DNA from: Thermaerobacter sp. FW80
GTDB lineage: Bacteria; Bacillota; Sulfobacillia; Thermaerobacterales; Thermaerobacteraceae
Direction: 5' to 3'
NCBI RefSeq assembly: GCF_004634385.1
Contig: NZ_CP037895.1
Span: forward strand, 2,703,245 to 2,767,244
DNA: 64,000 nucleotides
Shown: in pieces, positions 56,121 to 64,000 of the stretch
How positions within the stretch are numbered: the first letter of the stretch is position 1
Layout of the letters: each line of letters starts with the position of its first letter
Program-made: the position numbers and the translations under genes
The notes under the pieces: generated by a model
The model's input: the letters and a program-made list of their open reading frames with translations, nothing else
Told to the model about the DNA's origin: nothing
Database searches by the model: none

Positions 56121-58724
56121 ATGACGGAAACCCGCGTCCTCGACCGGCCCTCGTCGCCGGAGGCCGGCACCAGGCCGCCGGCCGCCCCGGCCGAGATCAC
56201 CCTGCCCATCGAGGGCATGACCTGTGCCGCCTGTGCAACCCGCATCGAGCGCGGCCTGAAGAAGATGGAAGGCGTGGACGACGCGGCGGTCAACCTGGCC
56301 CTGGGACGCGCGCGGGTCCGGTTCGACCCCCACCGGGTGAGTTTGACCGACATGGCCGGGCGGGTGCGGGATCTGGGGTATGACGTCCCCCTGGAGAGCA
56401 TCCAGCTGGCCGTCACCGGGATGACCTGCGCCGCCTGCGTCAACCGGGTCGAACGGGCCCTGCGCCGGGTCCCCGGCGTGGTCGACGCCGCCGTCAACCT
56501 GGCCACGGGCACGGCCACCGTACGGCTCATCCCCGGGGCGGCGGCGGCCGGCGACCTGACCGCCGCCGTCCAGGCGGCCGGCTACGAAGCCCAGCCCGTA
56601 GGAGAAACCCGCGACGAGGCCGAGGCGGCCCGCCAGCGGGAGATCCGCGGCTGGTGGAACCGGTTCCTGCTGGGCGCGGTGCTGTCCCTGCCCCTGGTGC
56701 TGGCCATGGCGGCCCACCTCTTCGGCTGGCACGGGCCGGCCGCCGCCGTCCTGCAGAACGGCTGGCTCCAGCTGGTCCTGGCCACGCCCGTGCAGTTCTA
56801 CGTGGGCTGGGTCTTCTACCGCGACAGCTACTTCAACCTGAAGAACCGCAACGCCAACATGTCGGTGCTGGTCGCCCTGGGCACCACGGCGGCCTACCTG
56901 TACAGCGTGGTGGCCCTGCTCTGGCCGGGCCTCGGCACCACGGGCCTTTACTTCGAGACCAGCGCCGTCCTCATCACCCTGGTGGCGCTGGGCAAGTACC
57001 TGGAGGCCGTCGCCAAGGGACGCACGTCGGCCGCCATCAAAAAGCTCCTGGGCCTGCAGGCCCGCACGGCCCGGGTGATCCGGGACGGGCGCGAGATGGA
57101 CGTCCCGGTGGAAGACGTGGCCGTGGGCGACGTGGTGGTGGTCCGGCCCGGCGAGAAGATCCCCGTGGACGGGGTGGTGCTGGAGGGCCGCTCGGCGGTG
57201 GACGAGTCGATGCTCACCGGCGAGAGCCTGCCCGTGGAGAAGGGCCCGGGCGATGAAGTGATCGGCGCCACCGTCAACACCACCGGCAGCTTCAAGTTCC
57301 GGGCCACCCGGGTCGGGCGGGACACGGCCCTGGCCCAGATCGTGCGCATCGTGGAGGAGGCCCAGGCCTCCAAGGCGCCCATCCAGGCCTTTGCGGACCG
57401 GGTGTCGGGCGTGTTCGTCCCCGCGGTCATCGCCGTGGCCCTGGTGACCTTCGGCGGCTGGCTCGCGGTGACCGGCGACTTCACCCGCGCTTTGCTGGCC
57501 GCCACCGCGGTGCTGGTCATCGCCTGCCCGTGTGCCCTGGGTCTCGCCACCCCCACGGCGGTCATGGTGGGCACCGGGCGCGGCGCGGAGAACGGCATCC
57601 TCTTCCGCGGCGGCGAGCACCTGGAGGCGGCCGCCACCCTGGACGCCGTCCTGCTGGACAAGACCGGGACCCTCACCGTGGGCAAGCCGTCGGTGACCGA
57701 CGTGGTGGTGCTGGCGCTGCCGGACGGCCTCGAAGCACGAGACGCCGGTCCAGCCGCCGGCCGCGAAGCCGCGAGCGGTGAGGCAGCCCCCGGCCGCGGC
57801 GGGGCCGGGTCGTCCGATCTCGATGCCGCCCAGCGGGCCCTGCTGCGCCTTGTCGCCTCGGTGGAACGGGCCTCCGAACACCCCCTGGCCGCTGCCGTCG
57901 TCGAGCGGGCCCGGGAAGCCGGCCTCGACCTGGACGAACCGGCCGCCTTCGAGGCCGTCCCCGGCCATGGAGTGACGGCGCAGGTGGCCGGCCGCCAGGT
58001 AGCGGTGGGCAACCGGCGGCTCATGGAGGCGCGGGGCGTCGCCGTGGACGCCGCGGCGGACCGGCTGGCGGCCCTGGAGGAACAGGGCAAGACGGTCATG
58101 CTGGTGGCGGTGGACGGCCGCCTGGCGGGCCTCATCGCCGTGGCCGACACCCTCAAGGAGACGGCCCCCGAGGCGGTGGCCGCCTTGCACGAGATGGGCC
58201 TCGAAGTCTGGATGATCACCGGCGACAACGCCCGCACCGCCCGCGCCGTGGCCCGGCAGGCGGGGATCCCCGAAGAGCGCGTCCTGGCCGAGGTGCTGCC
58301 GGCCGACAAGGCCGCCAAGGTACGGGAGCTGCAGGAGCGGGGCCTCAAGGTCGCCATGGTGGGCGACGGGATCAACGACGCCCCCGCCCTGGCGGCGGCC
58401 GACGTGGGCATCGCCATCGGCACGGGGACCGACGTGGCCATCGAGGCGGCCGACGTCACCCTGATGCGGGGCGACCTGCGCACCCTGGCCGCCGCCATCG
58501 ACCTCAGCCGCGCCACCCTGGCCAAGATCCGGCAGAACCTGTTCTGGGCACTGATCTACAACACCCTGGGCATTCCGGTGGCCGCCCTGGGCTATCTCAG
58601 CCCGGTGCTGGCCGGCGCGGCCATGGCCCTGAGCTCCGTCTCGGTGACGACCAACTCCACCCTGCTCAAGCGTTTCGATCCCATGCGGCGCTTCCGCCGC
58701 CAGGAAAGGGGCCGCCCAGCATGA
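56121..58724 (+). CDS. copA: Cu(I)-exporting P-type ATPase CopA
   Basis: An 867-aa P1B-1 ATPase. Two N-terminal HMA domains with CxxC at Cys35/Cys38 and Cys103/Cys106; transmembrane CPC at residues 469-471 in [12 protein letters not shown]; phosphorylation Asp513 in [18 protein letters not shown] and [20 protein letters not shown] in the nucleotide and phosphorylation domains. A low-complexity insert of about 35 residues sits after [19 protein letters not shown] at 56121 follows AAGGAGG. It overlaps the next gene's start by four bases. Confidence 0.96.
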   Translation: MTETRVLDRPSSPEAGTRPPAAPAEITLPIEGMTCAACATRIERGLKKMEGVDDAAVNLALGRARVRFDPHRVSLTDMAGRVRDLGYDVPLESIQLAVTGMTCAACVNRVERALRRVPGVVDAAVNLATGTATVRLIPGAAAAGDLTAAVQAAGYEAQPVGETRDEAEAARQREIRGWWNRFLLGAVLSLPLVLAMAAHLFGWHGPAAAVLQNGWLQLVLATPVQFYVGWVFYRDSYFNLKNRNANMSVLVALGTTAAYLYSVVALLWPGLGTTGLYFETSAVLITLVALGKYLEAVAKGRTSAAIKKLLGLQARTARVIRDGREMDVPVEDVAVGDVVVVRPGEKIPVDGVVLEGRSAVDESMLTGESLPVEKGPGDEVIGATVNTTGSFKFRATRVGRDTALAQIVRIVEEAQASKAPIQAFADRVSGVFVPAVIAVALVTFGGWLAVTGDFTRALLAATAVLVIACPCALGLATPTAVMVGTGRGAENGILFRGGEHLEAAATLDAVLLDKTGTLTVGKPSVTDVVVLALPDGLEARDAGPAAGREAASGEAAPGRGGAGSSDLDAAQRALLRLVASVERASEHPLAAAVVERAREAGLDLDEPAAFEAVPGHGVTAQVAGRQVAVGNRRLMEARGVAVDAAADRLAALEEQGKTVMLVAVDGRLAGLIAVADTLKETAPEAVAALHEMGLEVWMITGDNARTARAVARQAGIPEERVLAEVLPADKAAKVRELQERGLKVAMVGDGINDAPALAAADVGIAIGTGTDVAIEAADVTLMRGDLRTLAAAIDLSRATLAKIRQNLFWALIYNTLGIPVAALGYLSPVLAGAAMALSSVSVTTNSTLLKRFDPMRRFRRQERGRPA

Positions 58725-59893
58725 GCCCGCACGGTAGCATGAAGCGCCAGGGCGGTTCGGGGAACCAGGGCCCCCGGCGCCAGAGGCAACCGGGTCGAGG
58801 AGCGCCGGAGCAGGAGGCCTCACGCCAGGTAGCTTCCGCCCGCCAGGCAGGGCGCCGGCCGCGGGGACGGCGCTTGTCCCGCACGGGCGCCGGCCGCGCC
58901 CGGGGGCTGCGGATTGCGTGGATGGTGGCGGTTCTGGCCGTCCTGGTGACCGCCGGGGTGCTGGCCTGGAGCAGGGCCGCTTCCTCCCCCGCCATCCGCC
59001 ATGTCCACGGCATGACCTTCGACCCCCGGGATCCCGGCAGGCTCTGGGTCGCCACCCATGACGGTCTACTGGTCTGGGAGGAACCCGGCCGCTGGCGCGG
59101 GCGCGTGGGGCCGGTGGTCGACCTCATGGGCTTTTCGGCCGCTCCCGACGGGACCCTCTATGCCAGCGGCCATCCGGGACCGGGGCTCGACCTGGCCAAC
59201 CCCCTGGGGCTGGCCCGCAGCGCCGACGGCGGGCGGACCTGGGAGCCCCTCAGCCTGGAGGGCGTCGTGGACTTCCACGCCATGGCGGCCAGCCCGGCTC
59301 GGCCCGGCCTGATCTACGGCTACTTCTACGGCGACGGCCAGTTCTACCGTAGCGAGGACGGCGGGCGGACGTGGAGCCGCACGCCCGCTCCCGACCTGGC
59401 CGGGCCCCGGGGTCTGGGTCCGCTGCAGCTGGTGGCCCATCCGACCGATCCCGCAACGCTGCTGGCAGCCGGGGAGAACGGGCTGCTCCTGAGCACGGAC
59501 GGCGGGCGAACGTGGGAACCGCTGCGGAACGGGGTGGTGACGGCGGCGGCCTTCGTTCCCGGAACGGACCGTGGGACGGGAGCCGGAACCGGCACCGGAA
59601 CGGGCGGCAACTCGGACGCCGGAACGGGCGGAAACCCGGACGCCGGGCCCGCCCCCATTCTGGCCTATGAGCTGTCCACCGGCCTGCTGCGTTCCGACGA
59701 CGGCGGGCGCACCTGGCAACCGGCGGCGCCGGGGGGCGGTGCCGGCCTGCTGGCCGATCCCAACGATCCCCTGGCCGCTCTGGCGGTTCATCCCAGCCAG
59801 CCGCAGCGCATCTACGCCATCACCATGACAGGCACGCTCTGGCGCAGTACCGACGGCGGCGGGACATGGGAAACGATCGGGGCACCGCAATGA
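58721..59893 (+). CDS. Membrane-anchored BNR/sortilin-repeat propeller protein
   Basis: A basic N-terminus and membrane segment [17 protein letters not shown] lead to an extracytoplasmic beta-propeller with at least five Asp-box (BNR) motifs of the [11 protein letters not shown] type. It resembles the F510_1955 group of photosystem-stability-factor-like repeat proteins, of unknown function. A GT/GN-rich low-complexity insert lies near residue 285-305. Its ATG overlaps the copA stop, so it is co-expressed with copper export; a periplasm-side copper role is only inferred. Confidence 0.8.
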   Translation: MSPHGSMKRQGGSGNQGPRRQRQPGRGAPEQEASRQVASARQAGRRPRGRRLSRTGAGRARGLRIAWMVAVLAVLVTAGVLAWSRAASSPAIRHVHGMTFDPRDPGRLWVATHDGLLVWEEPGRWRGRVGPVVDLMGFSAAPDGTLYASGHPGPGLDLANPLGLARSADGGRTWEPLSLEGVVDFHAMAASPARPGLIYGYFYGDGQFYRSEDGGRTWSRTPAPDLAGPRGLGPLQLVAHPTDPATLLAAGENGLLLSTDGGRTWEPLRNGVVTAAAFVPGTDRGTGAGTGTGTGGNSDAGTGGNPDAGPAPILAYELSTGLLRSDDGGRTWQPAAPGGGAGLLADPNDPLAALAVHPSQPQRIYAITMTGTLWRSTDGGGTWETIGAPQ

Positions 59894-59958
59894 CCCACGG
59901 CGCGCCCATTTTGACGGCTCCCAGCGCACCCTCCTTACCCTCAGGCCATAGGTTGCGG

Positions 59959-59993
59959 ACAGGTGGGGCCACGTCCGCCGCGGCCCCACCTGT
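59959..59993 (+). terminator. Strong hairpin after the csoR-copA operon
   Basis: A perfect 12-bp stem, ACAGGTGGGGCC (59959-59970) with GGCCCCACCTGT (59982-59993), 11-base loop, followed by TGTC rather than a T run. Probable end of the copper operon. Confidence 0.7.
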
Positions 59994-60041
59994 TGTCGCC
60001 GGGGATCCCTGGCAGACCTGTGCCGAAAGGAGCGGTGTGCG

Positions 60042-61280
60042 ATGCCCATGCCGGACGTCGCGGGGCAAGAGGGTCACCTCGAGCAAGCCAAGGCGCCCCG
60101 TTGCCTGCCGCTGGCCGCGGACACCCACCACACCACCCGGGTGGCGGGCCGGCACCCCATCGCGACCAGCGTGGCCGCGTCGCAGACGGCGTTCCCCGAC
60201 CCGTCCGTCCCCGAACTTCGTCCCGGTGTCGCCATCCTGGCCCGAGGCGACGAGGACCACTTTCAGGACGCCCTGGTCGCGTCTCCTCTGATGCATCACC
60301 CGCGCAACGGGCCGATTCTGCTGACCCTCCCCGACGAACTGGACCCGCTCGTCCGCGACGAGCTCCTCCGGCTGCGCCCTCCGGGTGTGGGCGCGCAGCC
60401 AGGGCACGGCACGGCACCCGGTGCGGCGGAACAGGCCGGAACACCGGCGGGTATGGTCGCAGAGGGCACGGACTCCGGTCCCCTGCCGGAACTGGAGCCT
60501 GCCCCCGCCCCCGGTCCGGCGGAAGGCACGCACCAGGGTCCCGTCCAGGTGTTCCTGGTCGGCGACTTGTCGCACGCCGTCGAGCACCAGGTCCGGCGGC
60601 TCGGCTTCCGGTCCCTGCGCCTGCGAGGCCGCAACGTCTTCGAGACGGCCGCCCAGGTGGCGCAATTCGTCGGTGTAGGCAGGACCGTCGTCGTCGTATC
60701 CGGCGAAGAGTTCGCCGAGGGGCTGGCGGCGGCGGCGTGGTCGGCCCACACGGGTCAGCCCATCCTGTTGACGCGCCGTGACACGCTACCCCTGGCCACG
60801 GCACGGGTCATCGCCCTCGCCCGCAATCCCAACGTCTACATCGTGGGCAGCGAGCGGACCGTATCTCGAGAAGTGGAGCGAGCCATCCGAGGTCTGACGA
60901 CCGGTCTGGTCCACCGGATCAGCGGGGCGTCACCCTTCGCCATCTCCGTGGAACTGTCCCGCTTCCTCAGCCCGGCGGGCGACTTCGGCTGGGGCAAAAC
61001 CGAACCCGCGGGTCACTTCTTCCGTTTCTCCGCCGTCGACGCCTGGCAGTCCGCCATCGCCGGCAACCTTTTCTCGCACCTCGCCTCCCACGCGCCGCTG
61101 CTGCTGGTTGAACGCGGGCAGGTCCCCGACGTGGTCCGCACCTATATCCTGAGCGTCAACCCTCGCCACACGGAGCCCGCCCCTCCGTTCATGCACGGCT
61201 ACATCGTCGGCCCGCCCGGCGAGGTGGCCTGCCGGGTCCAATTCGAGCTGGAGGTGCTCCTCCGCACGGTCATCGAATGA
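60042..61280 (+). CDS. Protein with cell-wall-binding repeat 2 (CWB2)-like region
   Basis: The central part LRLRGRNVFETAAQVAQFVG, VVVVSGEEFAEGLAAAAW, QPILLTRRDTLPLATARVIA and VYIVGSERTVSREVERAIRG follows the CWB2 pattern found in Firmicutes surface proteins. No signal peptide or membrane segment is seen from ATG 60042 or the adjacent GTG 60036, which is odd for a wall-binding protein. An Ala/Gly/Pro insert of about 50 residues lies near 115-165. Ribosome site AAAGGAG. Function unknown. Confidence 0.7.
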   Translation: MPMPDVAGQEGHLEQAKAPRCLPLAADTHHTTRVAGRHPIATSVAASQTAFPDPSVPELRPGVAILARGDEDHFQDALVASPLMHHPRNGPILLTLPDELDPLVRDELLRLRPPGVGAQPGHGTAPGAAEQAGTPAGMVAEGTDSGPLPELEPAPAPGPAEGTHQGPVQVFLVGDLSHAVEHQVRRLGFRSLRLRGRNVFETAAQVAQFVGVGRTVVVVSGEEFAEGLAAAAWSAHTGQPILLTRRDTLPLATARVIALARNPNVYIVGSERTVSREVERAIRGLTTGLVHRISGASPFAISVELSRFLSPAGDFGWGKTEPAGHFFRFSAVDAWQSAIAGNLFSHLASHAPLLLVERGQVPDVVRTYILSVNPRHTEPAPPFMHGYIVGPPGEVACRVQFELEVLLRTVIE

Positions 61281-61316
61281 AGCAGGCCGGCCGCATCAGG
61301 CCGGCCCGTCCGCCAA

Positions 61317-61357
61317 GGAGAGGCATGGCGCCCGCCGCCGGCGGCCCATGCCTCTCC
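61317..61357. terminator. Bidirectional hairpin between convergent genes
   Basis: GGAGAGGCATGG (61317-61328) pairs with CCATGCCTCTCC (61346-61357), a perfect 12-bp stem in the 103-bp gap between the CWB2-like gene and copB. A second short repeat GGCCGG/CCGGCC precedes it. Confidence 0.7.
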
Positions 61358-61383
61358 CCTTGCTCAGCCCGCTCTCCCGCCGC

Positions 61384-63639
61384 TCACTCGAGCCGCAGTC
61401 GCCGCAGCAGCATCGCGTTGACCGCCACCGCGACCGTCGACAGGCTCATGAACACCGCGCCCACGGCCGGTGAGAGCAGGAGTCCCCACGCGGCGCCGAC
61501 GCCTGCCGCCAGTGGCAGGGCGACGGTGTTGTACCCGGTCGCCCAGAACAGGTTCTGGACCATCTTCCGGTAGGTGGCTCGCGATACTTGCAGCGCACCC
61601 GCCACGTCCAGCGGATCGTCTTCGATCAGGACCAGGTCCGCCGACTCGATGGCGACGTTGGTACCGGCTCCGATGGCCACGCCCAGATCGGCTTCCAGCA
61701 GCGCCGGGGCATCGTTGATGCCGTCGCCCACAAAGGCCGTCGGACCTTCCTGCTTGAGCTGGCGAACGATCTTCGCCTTTTCTTCCGGCAATACCCGGGC
61801 GTGGTACCGCTGGATCCCCAGTTCCGAGGCGACCGAGCGGGCCACCGCCTCCGCGTCGCCGGTGATCATCACGACCTGGATGCCCATCTGCCGCAGCCTG
61901 TGCACGGCCTCCCGGGCCCGCCCCCGCACTTTGTCGGCCAGGGCGAACAAGGCCAGTGCGCCCTGCTCGTCCATCAGGGCGATGACGCTCTCGCCGCGAG
62001 CTTCCGCTTCATCCAGACCCCGGCGCAATGCGACGGGCAGTTCCAGCCCGAGCTCGGCGATCCACTCGGGGCGACCGATCCGATAGACCTTCCCACCCAC
62101 CGAACCGATCACCCCCTTGCCGGCGACCACCCGGAAGTCCTCCACCGCCGGGACTTGCAGATTCCGCTGGTCCGCCAGTTCGACCACCGCCCGGGCGAGG
62201 GGGTGCTCAGAACGCCGTTCCAGCGCCGCGCCGATGCGCAAGGCTTCCTCTTCCGGCAAGCTGGCTGTGTAGATGCGGCGCACGCCGAACTTGCCTTCCG
62301 TCAGCGTGCCCGTCTTGTCGAAGGCAACGATCTTCAGGTCCCGTGCCCGCTCGAAAGCTTCCCGGTTCCGCACCAGGATGCCGGCGCGCGCCGCCATCGA
62401 CGTGGCGTTGACCGTCACCAGCGGAATCGCCAATCCGAGGGCGTGGGGGCAGGCGATGACCAGCACGGCCACCGCCCACGTCAGCGCGAAGTCCAGGGGC
62501 TCCCCGGACGCCCACCAGGCCAGGAAGGTCAGGGCGCCGGCGCCGATGGCGATGTAGGTCAACCAGCCCGCCGCCCGGTCGGCCAGGTTCTGAAAGCGGC
62601 TGCGGGACGCCTGGGCTTCCCGCACCAGGCGCTGGATCTGGCTCAGGGTCGTGTCGTCGCCGGTGCGCGTGACCCGGACCGTCAGGGCGCCTTCGCCGTT
62701 GACCGACCCGGCGACCACCTCGTCGCCCGGTTCCTTGGGAACCGGCCGCGATTCCCCGGTCAGGAACGCCTCGTTGACACTGGAGCTGCCTTCCTCGACC
62801 ACACCGTCCACCGGTACCTGCTCGCCGGGCCGGATCAGAATGCGATCCCCTTCCTTCAGCTGTTCCACCGGCACGTCGGTCACCGTACCGCCTTCCAGCT
62901 TGTGGGCCCGGGAGGGTACCAGCGCCGCCAGGTGCTCCAGCGCCCGGCTGGCTCCCTGGACCGACGACATCTCGATCCAGTGGCCGAGCAGCATGATGGT
63001 CACCAGTGTGGCCAGCTCCCAGTACAGCGGCATCCCCTTGAAGCCAAAGGTCACCGCCACGCTGTAGACGAAGGCCACCGTGATGGCCAGCGAGATGAGG
63101 GTCATCATGCCCGGGGCGCGCGCCCGCAGCTCGTGAGCCGCGCCTTTGATGAACACCAGTCCGCCGTACACGTAAATGGCAGTGGCCAGGAGGGCTTGGA
63201 CCCATTCCGCCCCGGGAAATTGGACCGCCCGGTAGCCCAGCCATTCCTGGGTGAGGGGTGCGAAGTAGAGGATCGGCACGGTGAGAGCAAGACAGACCCA
63301 GAACCGGTCCCGGAACATCTCCGGGCTGTGACCCGCGTGCTTGTCGTGGGCGCCGTGGTGGTCATGGGCACCGTGATGATGGTCTACACTTTGCGCGTCG
63401 CGGAGGTCACGGCCGTGGACACCTTTCTCAAGCCCTTGGGCTTCGGATGCAGAGACGGCCCTTTGAAGTGGAGATCGACCACCGTCGCTCCGGGAAGGCT
63501 TGTCCTCCGGCGAAACACTCTTCGCCGCAGGATGGGAAGGGTGGTGATGGTGGTGATGCGGGTGATGGGGTGGATGGGAGTGCACCGGATCGTGCGGGGC
63601 GTGCTCACCGCGATGGCGGTGTGGGCTCGATTCATCCAT
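61384..63639 (-). CDS. copB: CopB-type heavy-metal P-type ATPase
   Basis: A 751-aa P1B-3 ATPase. The N-terminal 100 residues are very His-rich (several HHH clusters) in place of HMA domains. The membrane motif is CPH at 397-399 ([13 protein letters not shown]), the phosphorylated Asp441 lies in [17 protein letters not shown], and [20 protein letters not shown] ends the P domain. CPH ATPases export copper or silver. ATG at 63639 follows AGGAGGT by ten bases. A CsoR-type box 71 bases upstream links it to the copper regulon. Confidence 0.93.
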   Translation of the reverse strand: MDESSPHRHRGEHAPHDPVHSHPPHHPHHHHHHPSHPAAKSVSPEDKPSRSDGGRSPLQRAVSASEAQGLEKGVHGRDLRDAQSVDHHHGAHDHHGAHDKHAGHSPEMFRDRFWVCLALTVPILYFAPLTQEWLGYRAVQFPGAEWVQALLATAIYVYGGLVFIKGAAHELRARAPGMMTLISLAITVAFVYSVAVTFGFKGMPLYWELATLVTIMLLGHWIEMSSVQGASRALEHLAALVPSRAHKLEGGTVTDVPVEQLKEGDRILIRPGEQVPVDGVVEEGSSSVNEAFLTGESRPVPKEPGDEVVAGSVNGEGALTVRVTRTGDDTTLSQIQRLVREAQASRSRFQNLADRAAGWLTYIAIGAGALTFLAWWASGEPLDFALTWAVAVLVIACPHALGLAIPLVTVNATSMAARAGILVRNREAFERARDLKIVAFDKTGTLTEGKFGVRRIYTASLPEEEALRIGAALERRSEHPLARAVVELADQRNLQVPAVEDFRVVAGKGVIGSVGGKVYRIGRPEWIAELGLELPVALRRGLDEAEARGESVIALMDEQGALALFALADKVRGRAREAVHRLRQMGIQVVMITGDAEAVARSVASELGIQRYHARVLPEEKAKIVRQLKQEGPTAFVGDGINDAPALLEADLGVAIGAGTNVAIESADLVLIEDDPLDVAGALQVSRATYRKMVQNLFWATGYNTVALPLAAGVGAAWGLLLSPAVGAVFMSLSTVAVAVNAMLLRRLRLE

Positions 63640-63709
63640 GTCATCGACGACCTCCTATGACCCTATGACCGGCCCGGCCACCTGGGGGATGACGGCTGTC
63701 GACGACACG

Positions 63710-63726
63710 ATACCCCTACGGGGTAA
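63710..63726. promoter_or_regulatory. CsoR-type operator before copB
   Basis: ATACCCCTACGGGGTAA, a 17-base dyad with the same arms as the boxes at 55478 and 55567. It lies about 71 bases before the copB start, at the expected promoter position on the minus strand. Confidence 0.8.
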
Positions 63727-63957
63727 TCACAGCCATGAATAACTTACCATCCGACGGGTGGGGAAGCAAGACGAGAGCCGGCCATCCCACGCCGACCCCG
63801 CGGCGGTCGGCCGTGGGGCACCGGCCGCTGTAGCGCGGCCTTCCGACGCCGATCGAGGAGGAGCGGCGAAGGAAAGCCCCGTCCTCCCGCACCCGGGATA
63901 CGGGGCCGCACCGGGCGTTGATCGAGCATGGCGGGGGTGGAACAACCCCGGCGCGAG

Positions 63958-63994
63958 AGCGGAAGGCCGCTGGAGGATCCAGCGGCCTTCCGCT
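63958..63994. terminator. Long perfect hairpin near the window end
   Basis: A 17-bp perfect stem: AGCGGAAGGCCGCTGGA (63958-63974) with 63978-63994, and a three-base loop. Probably the terminator of a gene to the right of the window. The stretch 63727-63957 shows no supported gene. Confidence 0.75.
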
Positions 63995-64000
63995 GCGCTG

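Noticed and set aside
63727-63945. Small minus-strand open frames before the terminal hairpin
   Set aside because: No ribosome site, no motif, composition like non-coding GC-rich DNA.

Overview
The window is about 70% G+C with short Shine-Dalgarno-led operons, frequent GTG/TTG starts, Firmicutes-style lipoproteins, CsoR and cell-wall-binding repeats. It fits a high-GC, probably thermophilic, member of the Firmicutes (Thermaerobacter-like). This is an inference from gene content and base composition; no rRNA gene is present to confirm it.

Layout. 1-3.4 kb: minus-strand psuG (cut by the window edge), an XdhC/CoxF-type protein and a MoxR/CoxD-type AAA ATPase. 3.6-12.1 kb: a plus-strand sugar cluster (ROK repressor, lipoprotein and two permeases of an ABC importer, a GH130 phosphorylase and a clan GH-A glycosidase) that looks built for beta-mannosides. 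12.3-13.9 kb: a CoxE-type VWA protein, the usual partner of the MoxR ATPase.

14.1-37.9 kb: one complete type I-C CRISPR-Cas locus transcribed on the minus strand: cas3-cas5c-cas8c(with an internal cas11c start)-cas7-cas4-cas1-cas2, leader, then one array of about 128 repeats. Four insertion sequences interrupt the array: one IS256-family element, one IS21-family element and two near-identical copies of a second IS256-family element. Every insertion keeps a perfect target duplication, so the pre-insertion array can be rebuilt. The two near-identical copies lie in direct orientation around 71 repeats. Upstream of cas3 is a WYL-family regulator gene.

38-54.5 kb: housekeeping and accessory metabolism: PepV-like dipeptidase, a polar amino-acid ABC importer, a divergent FAD-dependent amino-acid oxidase, a SufS-like PLP enzyme with a zincin-like metalloprotease, a class III CoA-transferase, a SWIM-SNF2 helicase, a TlpA-like thioredoxin and a zinc-ribbon protein. 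55.2-63.7 kb: a copper island: copZ divergent from csoR-copA-BNR protein, a CWB2-repeat protein, and a convergent copB-like ATPase. Three near-identical palindromic CsoR-type boxes precede copZ, csoR and copB.

Two patterns cut across genes. First, the 11-mer GGACGAACCGG occurs 11 times on both strands, in several reading frames and between genes, but I found no copy in the 24-kb CRISPR block. Second, many conserved enzymes carry Gly/Ala/Pro/Asp-rich low-complexity inserts, and several of those inserts contain the 11-mer.
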